Shown piece after piece: positions 11,399-25,300 of a stretch of 64,000 nucleotides of DNA (the stretch's first letter is position 1; each line of letters begins with the position of its first letter). Origin of the DNA: Membranipora membranacea (taxonomy: Eukaryota > Bryozoa > Gymnolaemata > Cheilostomatida > Membraniporidae); assembly GCA_914767715.1 (NCBI GenBank), contig OU612065.1, forward strand, positions 6,634,001 to 6,698,000, read 5' to 3'. Made by a program: the position numbers and the translations under genes. Under the pieces are notes generated by a model. The model was not told the DNA's origin. It searched no databases and was given only the letters and a program-made list of their open reading frames with translations.

Positions 11399-12922
11399 AT
11401 GCAAGACAGTGCTTTAAGTTCTAAAAAGCGAAAGCGAGATGACCAAGATGACGATCAGCAAGAAAACAAAAAAGAAATGCCGTATTATTTAAACAAACTC
11501 AGAGCACTTCAAAAAAAGCTGGATTCAACAACTCAAGACAACAGCATCGAAATCAAAGGTACTCTTGACAACATTCAAATCGTATTGGTGTGCAATTCTG
11601 CAACATATGAGTAACTTCCAGTCCTCGTTAAAAGAGCAAGGACTTTACACCTCTTTACAGACCAACCGGGATCAAACAAAAACAACTGTAGTCGCTGTAG
11701 TGGTCACAGTTAAAACCAAGAAGAAAGGAAAAAAATCTTTATACACTGTGAACTTTTATAATACAACATCTACCATACTTGTCAATGGTATTAAGGACAA
11801 AGATATTTTCCTTGACCACTACACTAAACTTATCAACGACATTCCTGAACATACTATAAATGCATTGAATGCCACCATTCAACAGAAATGTAAAGAATTC
11901 ATTACATCTGAGCAAGGCATGAATGCGGCCGAAGTTCAACTACCAAGTCTGGAAAACGGCTACACGTCCAATCAAAGCTCCAGCACATCAGTTGCCATGG
12001 AAAGCACCAGCTCTCACAATCATCAAAGAACATCAGGCAACACATGTGAATCATGCAGCAATATCCAAAGCCTCATCAGCGACATGATGAGCAAAATCTC
12101 GGAGCTAGAAATTAAAGTTAAACAACAAAGCACTTTAATACAGAAACTTGTTGACCAAGAACCAATAACCGATCAAATACAACATCAATTCGACCAACTT
12201 GAAACCAGCATCAACAAACATCTAACAAGTAAATTGGAATGCAATTCAAATTCCTCACCACATGAAAAAGTTTCTCCCAACGATCAAACAGCATCAGCAC
12301 AACACTGGGCTAACTATAATCATCAGCAACTTAATCTGCCATCAACTTCCTCAACGAACAACAACAATCGAACCAGCATGAGAACACAACCCCCAAAAGA
12401 ACAAAAAATAGACAACAGTTTCTGCCCTATATACAATCTTGTCATAGATATTAAGAAGGACTCCATGACCTACAGCAACTTTAACCAAGATACCATCAGA
12501 CGCACCCTCAACAAAACCTTTGGGCCAATCATAATGGAAAAGATTACCAGATAAAACTTCAATACAAACAAACCCAAAATTATGATACAGTTCAACCACC
12601 AAGAAACGAGAAACAACATCCTACGCACATGGAACACTGATCTATTTGGTGGATCAAGTATACGCCAAACAATCGACCGAGGTCCCTGACAGAAAGTATG
12701 GGTATGTTGAAAGGTGTCCCACTAGATGCCGAGGACAGCACTGTAATAAATGATATAAAAGTGCTCTACCCTCATGCTACATCAGAAAGAATTTTTAAGG
12801 AGGGCAAACCAATGAGAATGTTCAAAATTAAGTTCCAATCTCATGATGATTTTCTTTTTTCTATTAAAAATGGCATTTGTCTCCAATCACGTGTTAAATG
12901 TCAATTTGAGCAAATGAGATAA
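11399..12922 (+). pseudogene. LINE ORF1 (nucleic-acid-binding protein), broken
   Basis: The first piece (11399-11614) is Lys/Arg/Asp/Gln-rich and runs into a second frame (11565-12554) that is Ser/Thr/Asn/Gln-rich, with a likely coiled coil around ISELEIKVKQQSTLIQKLVD. A third piece (12698-12922) begins GMLKGVPLDAEDSTV and resembles the RRM-like C-terminal part of ORF1 proteins. Its stop overlaps the ORF2 start (ATAATGA at about 12919), an arrangement known in LINEs that use linked translation. Frameshifts near 11.6 and 12.55-12.70 kb break it. Confidence 0.65.
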
Positions 12923-15558
12923 TGAATTCTGAATTTGCATTTTTGAATGTCCGTGGAATCACCAGCAAAATAGAGGAGATAAAATCAATTTTGCATCAAC
13001 GTAAGTTCGCAATTCTAGGATTAGCAGAAACATTTTTGAATGAGCATGATGGTATTGGTATTTATGCGGTGCCAGGTTATCAGGTGATTAGGAGAGATCG
13101 GGGATATGGTTACGGTGGTGGTCTCATTGTCTACATACATGAATCCGTGCAATTCGAACATCTTGCAGATTTTGACAATAGCATGCCTGAGTCTATAACT
13201 ATCAAAGTGAAGCCAAGTACAAATAAAAGTTGTTTAGTCTCATTTATATACAGGCCTCCCAACTCCAAGTCCGCATGGTATGATCTTGCTTACGAATACT
13301 TTGAAAAAGCTTTTTCACTGTATAATGAAATAATTATACTTGGAGATTTTAACATCAACATCCTTGAACAAAGAAGCAACAGAAAGTGGTTGAATATTGT
13401 TAAATCTTTTTCCTTCCGTCAATTGATCTCGGAGCCAACAAGAGTTACAGAAACATCCAGCACCCTGATCGATCACATATACACAAATCTGCCCTCAGAC
13501 ATGTCAGAGAGTGGAATTATAAAACATGGAATGAGCGATCATTACTTAGTTTTCATTAAAATTTTATTTTCCACATTAAAGGTAAAAGCAAAAAGAATAT
13601 CATTTGAATTCAACGACTATTCCAAATTTACAAACCAGAATATACATGACCTTTTTTCAGGTCGTCACTTTAATGATGTATTGGGTGAGAATACTGTAGA
13701 CCGTATGTATGCAAGATTTAATGACACCTATAGTTCATTAATCAAAACACTTGTCATCACCAAGAAAAGATTTGTAAAAACTGCTCAACTGCCCAAATGG
13801 TTAGATGATGAGGTAAAATCACACATGCATTTGCGTGATAGATTGAAGAGAGAAGGTAAATGGGAAGAATACAAAATTCAACGCAATTATGTTACAAATT
13901 TGATTAAGAAGAAGAAAAAATCGGTTATTTCAGATATAATTAAAAATAAAAAAAATAACACTAAACCTGTTTGGGAAGCTTTAGGAATCAATCAAACTAA
14001 AATTTCACCAACGGTCAATATCGGTGGTTTATCCCCTGATGAATTGAACAGACACTTTACAGCGATTGCAAAATCCACAACCAAAGACATCCCAGATTCC
14101 CATGAATATAACATGATTAGACCAGTGACAACCCAAACATTTTCTCAATTGACTCGCTTTACTCCAGAAATTTGTTTCAAATATCTAAAAAACATTTCTG
14201 ACAATAAAGCAACTGGTCATGATGGTATATCTGTTAAGGTTTTGAAGAAAACATGGCCTTACATATGCGACATTGTAACTGACATAGAGCAATTAGAGCA
14301 ATAGAGCATTAATAGAGGGTGTATTTCCTTCACAGTGGAAAACCGCAAGAGTAATTCCTATTCATAAGGGTGGAGATATCAAAGATCCATCTAATTATCG
14401 CCCTATATCAATACTTCCTGTGCTATTCAAGATTTTTGAGAAACATGTGAATTCCCAAATTCAAAAGTATCTCACCACAAACAAACTTCTTCACAAATTA
14501 CAGTGCGGATTTAGAGAAGGTTATTCCTGTGTTGATTCCCTACACAAACTCATTTCGGACTGTTTGTCAGCAAGATCAGATGGTCACTTTGTTGCTATGA
14601 TGTTTTTGGATTTCAAAAAAGCTTTTGACTGCGTTGACCATAAAATTCTTCTGAAAAAATTGACAATGTACGGTATAACGGGCAAACTGCACTCTCTCAT
14701 AAAATCTTTCCTAACAGATAGGACACAATTTGTAGCTATACAACAAGGTGCAAAAAGTTCAAAAATTCTTCCAATAGACATTGGTGTCCCCCAAGGCTCA
14801 ATTCTGGCACCAAGTTTATTCCTCATATACGTCAATGATCTTTTATCCTACACATTACATTCCAAGGCATTTGCCTACGCTGATGATACAGTTCTCGTAT
14901 CAAAATCTGACAACTTTGATACACTTAATGATTTATGTGATACTGATCTACACTTGATAGAAAGTTGGTGTAGGAATAATGGGATGTTGATAAACATAAA
15001 AAAATCTCACTATATGCTTGTACAACCCTCTCATAGAGCCACATCTCTAGATTTAGATCTAAAAATTAACCATAAAAGACTAAACCGAAATGCCAATACC
15101 AAACTCCTTGGTTTTACTTTGAATGACTCATTGACATGGGATGATCATGTAGACCAGATTTGCACCAAAATAAACAAAAGTTTGGCATTATTCCAGATAG
15201 TAAATCATCTCGTGACTTTTATTTCCAGTATGTCTTTTGTCATATGATATATGGCATCCGCATATATGGCAACCTATCACCACAATATATTCTTGAAAGA
15301 ATATACTTGCTCCAAAAGAGGGCTTTCCGCCTAATAGCAAATGTCAACCACATACCATATCATCTAATACATACAAGAGATTCACATATTACATCTCTTG
15401 GTCTGATTCCTTTTCCTCTCCTTGCTGGTCATTTCACCTGTATTTTTGGTTTTCAAATTTTGCATTTTATTGCACCTGACTTTCTTTTGCGAGGCTTTAT
15501 TCCAGCTAGCTCTAAAACCTTTTTTAGAGACAAATACATTATCACACTGATCAATTAA
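12922..15558 (+). pseudogene. LINE ORF2: AP endonuclease plus reverse transcriptase, frameshifted
   Basis: The endonuclease region begins FAFLNVRGITSKIEEIKS and shows GLAET, GGGLIVYI, LGDFNI and SDHYLVF, the metal-binding and catalytic signature set of APE-type endonucleases. The reverse transcriptase shows YRPISILPVLFKIFE, FLDFKKAFDCVDH, GVPQGSILAPSLF and FAYADDTVLV, the last holding the catalytic YADD. The frame shifts near 14300, where AGAGCAATT is locally duplicated, and again at about 15180-15240. The C-terminal part continues to 15558. Coding order and spacing are otherwise normal, so this is a recent inactive copy. Confidence 0.9.
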
Positions 15559-15790
15559 GACAAAAAATCACTACAACTTTTAACTCTTTACCAATTCAGA
15601 TACGCTCAGCAACCAAACTTACTCATTTTAAACAACAACTATCAAAGCACTTTATATCCTATTAATTCTTGTTACTTGAGTATTTTTTCTTTTTCTCTCC
15701 GCTTAAGTTTTTTCTTTTTTTGTTCTGTCACTGCATGAAAAACATTCCTAAAGATGATGTAGAATGACAATAAAAGTATATATATATGTC

Positions 15791-18700
15791 CTTACCCTGT
15801 CACTAATAGACAGTGTAATATATGTAATAAGCTATAATTGTTGTGCATAAATTTTTAACTATCTCGCTGTTATAATTCAGGTAATTTGTTGCCAAATTTT
15901 TTTCTGCAGCAGCAACCAGTCAGTGCGTATGTATGGATGTGTGAATGTGTTAGGGCAGGGATATTTTCATGTATTTTATGCCATTAAATACAGTTGTATG
16001 TGATATAGTTAGAGAGGAGTTTTTTAATTAATTTCCTGTGCATGGTGGATTAAATTCTTTAATGATATTACCATGACAGTAACTTGGCAGTTTCTTTAGC
16101 ACTTTTATTGGCAGTTTGGAGGGCCATCGTTGGGGTTTGGATGGTAAGGGTTCGAGCTGGGTCCTTGCCGGGTGTTATTGTCCTTGCACTCATACTATAT
16201 AGTCACAGACTCTCAGGCCATGGCCACTTTAAGGCCTTCATTCCATCACTCCAAACTCAAGCTGCCCTGGTGGGTTTTCGAATACTTGACTTATGTTGCA
16301 GAACTCCGAGTGGAATATTGCGCCAGAATTCTCCTTTCCCTTCCATCTTTCCCGATCTCTCGCCATCTTGCCAGCCTCCGCCCACGAGTTGATGTTGTGT
16401 ACCTTCATCTGTTTGAGCGCCGTTTTCGATTAATTGCTACTTAAATAAATGTGGTTTTTAATAAACTGTTACCTCGTAAGTTGTCAACCACCACATATCT
16501 CTGTAAAAGGGCCATAAGCTTATGACAAACACCCTTCAAATTCACCGCTCTTTAATTCTAAAGTGTGATTGTCACGACCCAGTCCAGCTGCTAATGATGC
16601 AGCCTGATGAATTTGTGGCTTTGTAGCAGTATTACAAAAGCATCCATATGTCTATCGCCGGATGGTTGTTGACAGTAAACCTACTCTAACAGTAACCAAT
16701 CCGTATGAATTTTTGGGGACTCACGTTCCCATTTCATTTGTTTTGTGAGATGTTTTCTCCAGCAAGGTAGAAATGGTATCTTGGGGCCACCTGTGCTATT
16801 TCAATATGAATACATTTGGAATTGTTGAAAACCGCACCATTTCACATTGTTTTGAACAATCAAGCAAAGTTTGTATATCTCTTTGAAATATCACTGCATG
16901 TTCCTTGTTTTCAATATTGGGAAAGAATCATCAGCATGTAAAATACAAATCAGATGACCTCTCCCAAGTATAGGACGTTTAATAAGTAGAAACAATGCAC
17001 TTGCATAATACATAAATCTCAAGGGTGTGGGCCCTATGTGATCCCATTTTACTTGTTTTTGTATTGCAATCAATTTTAATTTGATTAATGGATTTTTATG
17101 ACAAAAATAGAAGAATCGTAGTAATGGTGTGAGAAAAAATAATGCTAACTTGTCTTGCCTTGACTGGCTAACACTGCTGGGGAGTCCAAGGTCACTTCAG
17201 TTGTTTTTTTATAAGTAAGACTTCAAAATCATCATACTGTTTTGAGGAGTGTCTGTATTCTCTGCATCATCTCTATCATTCGAACACAGGTTGAATCATG
17301 AAAATTAAAATGAGATATATAGAACCTTGACACAGTGTTGTAATTCTTCTCCCCTGACGTCGTAACTAGAAAATGATGATGTACGCATATCGTACAATCA
17401 TACAGACGAAAGTCAGATTTGTATTTTCAAAATATCATCTTTGTACAAAAGACATAGCATTGGACCCAGGGCGGAGACCTGCGGAACCCGAAAAGTTACC
17501 AGAAACTTAGATGCCGTGTCGAGTTCACTGTAACCTGATAGCCACTGTTCTTTCCGTTGTATAACTTTAATTTAAACTCTCCCATCTGGTAGGCCAACTA
17601 CCAGGCACCTAAATTGTATACTAACTCACAAACAGGGAAGTAGTGGTTGAAAATGATGACTGACGAGAATGAAATGATTGAAGGGACAAGAGGAGGAGTT
17701 GTGAAGAATTTCCTCTATGACAAGATGGGCCTCTCTATGGACATGTGCAAGTCACATGATCAAGCTCAATAACATTTAATATTACCCGCCAAATACTGAT
17801 TCCCCTATCCCAGTGTTAATAGTATCCTTATCGAAAAACGGGGGAAAAAAAGAAAAACCCCATTCATTGACGATTTATGCTCCGTTAAAACAATGAACTC
17901 CCTCTTCATTGGTTAAAACAAGGAGTCTCTCTAACTATTTGGTTAAAACCACTGGATTTTCACAGCAAGGAGTTAGAAAGATAGATGAAAAGTGACTGGA
18001 AAGCCTTATGATTTATCTGAATCAATTTATCATATCATGGTCACGGTGTTCTATATTTATTGGTAGTAGGTAGAGAAAGCTGCTAATTTAAAATTGGCAG
18101 CTTTTCCTACAAGTACAGGCATGTTCAGTATCAGTTGATACTGGACATGAGCAAATTATACATGCTTGTAACTCCAGATGCCTATGGCCATGGGTGGGGG
18201 GGGGGGGGGGTGGTTGATACTGGACATGGGCAAGGGCAAATTATGCATGCTTGATGCCTATGCCTACAGTACTAGCAAGTACTAATTGAGTGCATAATAT
18301 TATTTTATGAGCATCAACTTATATATTATATTGTATGACTAACTCACTGACTGAGCAATCAATGAGGACAATATACAAGAATATACTGTAGCTAAAGATA
18401 GAGTATAAATAGTGAGTGACTTGAGAATAGAGGCAGCTGAAGCCTGGGCTTCCAAGCATATTTATATTCCCCTGTTACTCCTTATTCATGTATCATGTAT
18501 TCATGTATCAATAATTAACTAGTCCAAGGAGTTAGAGTCTAACTCCTTGACTAGTCCAAGTAGTGGATATTTCTCCATGGACTGGTGGTTTGTCTAGTTT
18601 TGTTATGTGACACAGAAAACTCTTATGTGTGAGAAGCAAGCCGAGCTAAGCCTGTCTTATCAAGATATGCATGTGCTAGTCCTTGGCTTGCAAGGAATTC

Positions 18701-18970
18701 ATGATCATCTTTCAAACCTAGGTTCTACATCACTGTTTTAATTTCGATTCTCAAGTAGTGTGGTCATGACTAGGTATTTGGAGGAAGCGTTTTATGGCCC
18801 ATGAAATACCAAGCATGAAGCAGCTATAGCTATGACCGCAAGTAATTACTGGGAGTGGGAGACTCCCTGGTCCTTACTCTTTGCTATGACCATATTTAAT
18901 TTTGCAATGGGCTGTTTTGTGTTTGAGTGTGGCAATTTAAAGATTTGTTCTATATCTATTAGGGTTCGCA
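15791..18970. other. Intergenic region upstream of the THEM6-like gene
   Basis: No coding exon is supported. Open frames at 16084-16444 overlap each other in different frames and show no domain. A G homopolymer interrupted by T lies at about 18196-18212, and a perfect small hairpin (CAAGGAGTTAGA and its inverse) lies at about 18517-18547. The THEM6 promoter should lie near 18.6-18.97 kb, but no TATA box or initiator stands out. Confidence 0.45.
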
Positions 18971-21201
18971 ATGGATCCGGACACTAGTGACATCTCTACT
19001 GGTTGGCTTAGCAGTTCGGCGATGTTCTACGGGAAAATCATGCTGGGCTGCTTTGTAACCTCACGTATGATTTTTGACTCATATTATTTCGCTCGTATGG
19101 TGGTAACAATGATTGTCCCAGCGATAATGAAAAAAATCGCCGGCTGTAAAAGTGCGGATCTACTTTCGGAGCACAGCAGAACAGGTAAGCCTAGTCTACG
19201 CACTGTGCAGGATTTGCTTGGATTTTTCCTCTCATTACTTCTACATTAATCTTACTTCATATAGCCTAGGGTCCAATAATACACATTGTATGACCTTTTG
19301 TCAATGTCATGAATGACCGCCCTTATTCAAAATGAAAGAAATTCTGGCTGACATTTTCTTCACTACTTGGCAGTGAATATCTCTGCTCATGAGTATTTCC
19401 CAAACATGAGGCTACTTTTCCCAGAGTCTGACTGGAATACTCTCATACCTGGAGCAATATAGTAGGTGGCATGAACAGAAATCAATAGAAATTGCAGTTT
19501 TAGTGCTCCCCTTGATTAACTTATAACACTCAAGAGCAGACAACTCCAGCGAAATCCTGCATTGTTCTCAGACTTTTTCCCCTCCGGGGGGGCCGTCGGA
19601 CAGGGGGCAAAGTCTGGGGGCTCAGACTAAGGTAAGCCTATTGTTGGTTTTTGTTATCAGATTTAAATTGAAAATATGAACAGCAGCGTTTGACATATAG
19701 AAATGGAGATGAAGCCTATTGGGAATCATTCAGAATGCAACTCTGTCATCAGTTTCAGCTAATCTTATCAAAAATAGTAATTTTGTTTCCACAGGCATTA
19801 TCATTGTTACTATATTGAAGCTAAGCATTGATTTATTTTCTTAGTGAGATGTAATACAACAGACTTAGATCACATGGTGCACATGAACAATTCTCGCTAC
19901 AGTCGTGAATGTGACTTCGGAAGATTTGACTTGATGATCAATAATGGATTCCTAAATGTAATGAAGAAAAACAAGTTTAACCTAGGACTTAGTGCCACTA
20001 CAATAAGATTCAGGAGATCTATAAACTTTTTGGAGAGTGCAACTCTTAAAAGCAAGGTAAGGAACAGTGATACATTTGCCCTTTTTTCATCACAGATTTG
20101 TATCACAGATAACGTGATATATGAGTTGGATTATGTGCACTTTGTTTGTTTCTTGCCAAAAATAAGAGGATGTTAGGTAATTTAATAAAAATCAAGTGCT
20201 TAATTCATCCATTCCCAAGTCAAATCAAACCGTGCTAAAGTCTTGTAGATCAAAGAAATTGATGGTTGTAAGAAACTGCTGGAACTGTAAGAATTAATTG
20301 AAATTTTCTCTGGAAAAAATGAGTTTCAAGCAGATATAATCTAGTCCAGTTTAGGTTTGATTGTCTTCGCCTGTAAGCCGAGTCACGCCCATCATACTGA
20401 TGAGCCTCGACTGTAGAGAGCAACTGCCAATGCAAGCAAATCTAACCGCTGACGGTTCTAGTCAAACAATCTTATGCTGTATGTATGTTAGGCTTTGTAG
20501 TTATATTATTTATGTTTTAGATTGTGTATTGGGACCATCGGTCATTCTATATTGAACAGAATTTTGTTCGCCCAAATGATGGATTCATACTAGCTACACT
20601 TTATGCCAAATATACCATGGTTGGCCTGTCATCCCAAGATGTAAGTTGAATAGTTTTCCATTCATTGAGTTAAGTCAAGTCAAGTAAGTCATTGAGTTAT
20701 TTGTGCTATTGTTTGTTTGATCACTTGATTCTAGCCATTAGTAGTGTTGTCAACAGAATCTGAAAGACCCATGTGTCATGGGGACACAAAGGTTGAGAAT
20801 TTGAGAGTGAATTCTGTTCTGCTGTCAAACTGTAACCACATGCATTGTTCTGTAGTGTATCAGATATTGGTTTGGGCTGTGCATGTGACCGAATTGTAAT
20901 ATGACTACTGGCCGCACAGTGAAGCATACATCATCTCCCCATGAGTCTACATTGATATAACTGAAACATCACAAATCTGCACTGTGGAGCTGAAACTGTT
21001 TTTGCCAAGCACTTGATGTCTTACACATCTGGTGCAAGTTGCTATCGGTTCTTGTGAAGTTAAGATATATATTGGCTACTTACTTAGTTTTTAGAAGCTT
21101 ACGGTTACAGTGGAGAATGTCCAACACCTGACCCTGACCTTTTAGCATGGATAGAGTATAATGAACTAAACAGTCAGAAGCTGAGACCAAAGGCGCAGTG
21201 A
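18971..21201 (+). CDS. THEM6: THEM6-like hot-dog-fold thioesterase family protein, 4 exons
   Basis: Exons 18971-19184, 19845-20056, 20521-20640 and 21088-21201 join in phase to 660 nt, 219 residues. Each intron is GT-AG and the phases are 1, 0, 0. The N-terminus (about residues 11-55) is hydrophobic, fitting the membrane-targeting segment of THEM6. Exon 2 carries DLDHMVHMNNSRYSRECDF, the hot-dog HxNN-type signature. Exon 3 carries VYWDHRSFYIEQNFV, and exon 4 ends in LLAWIEYNELNSQKLRP. Order and length match animal THEM6 (about 208 residues). The start is the first ATG of the hydrophobic leader. For exon 4 I chose the acceptor before TTTTTAGAAG; the next AG would lead to an early stop. A possible poly-A signal lies at 21513. 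Activity on acyl-CoA is inferred from the fold and is not demonstrated for this subfamily. Confidence 0.88.
19560..19622. other. GC-rich hairpin in THEM6 intron 1
   Basis: CAGACTTT...CCCCTCCGG faces an imperfect inverse ending GGGGGCAAAGTCTG. This is the most GC-rich short stretch in the neighbourhood and could be a remnant of a transposon end. I see no gene role for it. Confidence 0.4.
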
Positions 21202-21695
21202 GAGTGCTCAGCATCAAAATTAGGTAATTTAATCTTATTTGTCATTCCGTCAATTGACATAATGTAAGCATTTCATATGTGTTCATTCTATTTTGTTTTA
21301 GGCAACATTTGATCAATTTTTGTCACAACTTGTCTCTCTATATTATCAGACAGAAATATATAATATATATGAATATTGGTGCATATGAAGCAAAAATGGA
21401 ATATATATTGAGGGAGTGATGGCGTATCGCTTGCATGCTACAAAAGTTTTTACTAAAAATGTTATTGACATTATGAAAATAATCATGGATTGTTTCGTGC
21501 GAATCTATAAAAAATAAAATCAGTTTAAATTTATCAACTGTCTCTTCATTTAAAAATTGAACTGCATTATTGTCATATTGAACTAATTTCGGAAGAACTC
21601 ATAAATACATACATGTATGTGCAACCAGTCCATTGTGGGACCAATAACCAAAGTAATAATTGTTATTTGTCTAAATCTGTCTGCAACTTTTCCTA

Positions 21696-22197
21696 TAGAC
21701 AGTTTTCTGAGCTCTTATTTATACCTCAATTCGGAGTTGTCCTCTCTCCTGTTTGGTACTTTTAACCCATGCCGCACAGGAAAAACTTGCTGAAAGAGGG
21801 TTATATTGAAAACCACTAATGTTAGGATAAAAATGATTTTTGATTCAGAGTCTGCACCACTGAAAACCCTGTGAGACAGGGTTTCCAAATCATTGGAGGC
21901 TTGAATGTTGATAAATCTTGATTTTAGTGACGAAACTCATGAAAGATTCTGCCAAATTGTCCGCATAACAGGCGGAAAATGCTATAATTGACTATCCAAA
22001 TACTAAAATTATTTCCCAAACTATGTCCATATGAGTTTTCAAGGTTGTAGATTCTGAATCAAAAATAATTTTTATCCTATTATAAGCGGTTTACAAGATA
22101 ACCCTCTTTTCAGCACGTATTTCCTATGCGGCGTGGGTTAAAAGTACCAAACTGGAGAAAGGACAAGATCCTAGATCAGAGCTCCGAAAACTGTCTA
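21696..22197. mobile_element. TA-flanked short inverted-repeat element, copy C, in the receptor promoter region
   Basis: This copy is about 502 bp, with GACAGTTTTCTGAGCTC at the left and its near inverse at the right, both flanked by TA. It pairs with copies A and D over most of its length. It ends only 168 bp before the start codon of the giant receptor gene, so it may lie in or next to that gene's promoter or 5' leader. Confidence 0.8.
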
Positions 22198-22365
22198 TTG
22201 TTATTGAGGAGTCTATGCTATCATCATATCATTGAATATTGCTATGAGCCTGTATTCAGCTCCGTGCTGCCACTTATATGACTATGACATTGAGTAAAAC
22301 AATGAGTTCAGTGCTGACTTGCCGATAAGTGCGTCAGCGTTGTGAGCTCACTCGTTCATCTCACC

Positions 22366-25300
22366 ATGAACTATATAGCGAGTCTCAAACATATGAAGTG
22401 GTTTCTGCTACTCTTCCCATTTATCTTTGCAGGTTTGTAACTAATGTATAAACTATAATTTTCATCCCATACTCTACAGTGGTGTGGTATGTCTAAATAT
22501 GTAGACACTTTCTTCGCATTTAATACATGGAAAATCAAATCTAACAAATATGAGAAACTCTACATACGTCTGTCTTCAAATTCATTGTCAAATTTGAAAA
22601 GTTGTGGATCTTAACTTCTTTAGTTGGATACTTCATTTTATACACTATAATTATTTAGGTATCATCGATCTATCAGAGGCCTCTTCATATGGATCTAACT
22701 GCTCTCGTACAGAGAATTGTACTTCTCTTCGGATCGGCTACACATGTAATCTAACCTGTGACTGCAAAACTGGATATTCATATCACAGCGCCAGTCAAAC
22801 ATGTAAAGGTATGACGATGTTACTGTCCCACATGTTTTAAATGGGAAATTTTATTGGAAAATATTCATCTTCTTCCTTACATTGTAAACTCTGCATGATC
22901 TATTTCACAGCGTTGATTGTAACATGATGTCCCATATGATTTAAAATTTCAGCTCACCACGGTCAGCCATGTTACAGTGAAGCTAACTGCTGGTTGCCTC
23001 ATAATTTCTGTGATTTTGGGAACTGCGCTTGCAGAGCTGGTTACGTATACAATCAAGACTCTAATATCTGTCAAGGTAGGAGGCTGCAATCAGTTGGACA
23101 TGATCCTACTTATTAGACACTTTGGCCATTACTTCCAATCTAAAGCTATCTAACTCTAAAGGCAGAAATTTAGGTCATTTTCCACTGTTGTGTGATGTCT
23201 TAGAAGAACAAATTACTGTAGTATAGCAGGATGATGTGATGTGTTTTTTACATATAGCTAAGTATGGTGGAAGCTGTAGCAGTGATTTAGAATGTGGAGA
23301 TGATAATACTATCTGCTCAAATCTGGGGGAATATAGAGCTTCCTGTCGCTGTGCTCATAACTTCACATACTCTGAGACCTCCAGAAAGTGTCAAGGTAGG
23401 GACTTGAAGATCAGGCACTGCTTCCATGTTATTGTACAGTTAGTAGGCAGTATGGGGGTAAAACAATGAATTTACGCTGAATATGGTCAACCAAATATTG
23501 AGTGTCCGCTCCCTCATTTAGTAACCTTGCTTGTGATAGGTGGCACATGCAGACAGGATATGTCATCCTAAAAATCTTCGGGAAAATAACTGCTTTAGTT
23601 GATTCATTGCACACAAAAAATATTTTTGATATGTACGATGCGTGCTTCCACTCTTATTGGATGTTAAGAGTCAGTGATGCCTTCTATTATACCGATTTAA
23701 ATTTATTAGTTTTCCATCTCAGGATTCATAGCCTGCAACCTCTCCAAGCTGATTTAAAACTGGTGATTTTTATCTATCCATGTTTATCAGCATATGTTGG
23801 AGGAGTATGTTCCACTAACACAGACTGTTTTGACCAACATACTGTATGCACATCTAGTAGATGTCAGTGTGATGCCAATCATTTATTGGAACCTTCCACT
23901 TCCAGATGCTTGGGTAAGTAGCAGTATGTACATGTTTCAATCCAAATTTTACCAAATACCGTTCTTTAACGCCTAAAGTTGATAGAAGATAAGAAATAAG
24001 AAAAGAAACTGAAGGTTGCTTGATACGCCGTATACAATGAGCCAATGGTTATATGTTACCAGGTAAGCTGGATACTCGTTGTGACAGAGCCGACTTCTGC
24101 AGAGTGTTACCTTATATGGAGTGTTCTCTTACTCAGAACAGAATATGTGTCTGTCTATCTGGTTATAAGGCTGTCAGCGGCAGTTGTAAAGGTAAGGTGA
24201 AAGATTTTCAAGATTGACAAATTCTTATTATGGGTATTTGTGTAGAGTTTATTTTCTCATCATTGATCAAAAATTATTATTGTGGACGCCCCCAAATTTT
24301 CGTACCCATCGCATTAGATTGATTAGGTGCAAAATCCAAATGGACTACTAAATATGCTATTGTTTATTTTTAGCTACACGTCTCAAGACATTTAATAATA
24401 AGAAATAACATATTACTGTGTACTTTTTATTTTAAACATACTCTGCGGTATGTTTGATTCTGCTGTAGTGCTGAGTATATTTAAGATTAATCAGTTTTAT
24501 CAGGCAGTTTGCACTGAGTTCATAAATGTATTTAACTATTTATAATATAATTTTATATGACATAGCTATGTTTCTGCGTGAATAAGGTGCAATTTCAGCA
24601 AACAAACTTACATGTGTAATGCGCATAGATTTTGATCAGCATTTATTGTTTTGTAGCTGAACATGGGTCTCAGTGTAACTCAGATGCTGACTGTATTGAG
24701 TTACATAACAGATGTGATATTGGCGATAGTTACAAATGTGTTTGTCAACCGTTCTACCGATATGATGGTATCAGATGCCGACGTGAGTATGCCATTATTA
24801 TTATCATTATTATGATGTTTTATTATTATTATTATTAATATTATGTGTTAATACCATGTTGTAAGTCTCCACAGCTGGCTCAAAAAAGGAATGTAAATAT
24901 ATACCATTGATAAGACATCATCATCAATATAAAGTTAGTAGTATTGGTACTGTCTGACATTATTAATATGGGATGGGTGCTTTCTATGAGCTGTTTTATA
25001 TGTTGTTTGATCATTATTAGCGTGACAGCTTGGTTTCTAGATGATCATCAGAACTCATGCGACCTACAGAAAAATGATGAAATTAACAAGATCCGGAGGA
25101 GGTTTGTTCTCCCGCACAGTGTAACTTCACAATATCAATTAGTGAGACACTGAGTGACACCAGGGAGAATTTCTCCCTGATGACACAACGTGAAAGTTGA
25201 TTGGTGTTATACTAAACCAAAGACCTGGATCAAACTTGATCCTCGAGTTATGAGTGATAAACTGTGTGTACTAAACATGTGTGTACTATGATCATTACCT

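Larger units (their letters stand above)
11399..15790 (+). mobile_element. Nearly full-length non-LTR (LINE) retrotransposon, frameshifted
   Basis: Two protein regions occur in the usual order: an ORF1 region (11399-12922) and an endonuclease/reverse-transcriptase ORF2 (12922-15558). The 3' end closes with AATAAAAGTATATATATA near 15762-15787. A short AT-rich tail rather than long poly-A points to a Jockey/CR1-like clade. At least four frame breaks are visible (about 11.6, 12.55-12.70, 14.30 and 15.2 kb), so this copy cannot make intact proteins. Motifs remain clear, so it is a fairly young copy. I did not find a target-site duplication. Confidence 0.88.

Noticed and set aside
16084-16444. Overlapping open frames of 102 and 90 codons after the LINE
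   Set aside because: Different frames, no domain, no splice partners; GC slightly higher than the surroundings is not enough.
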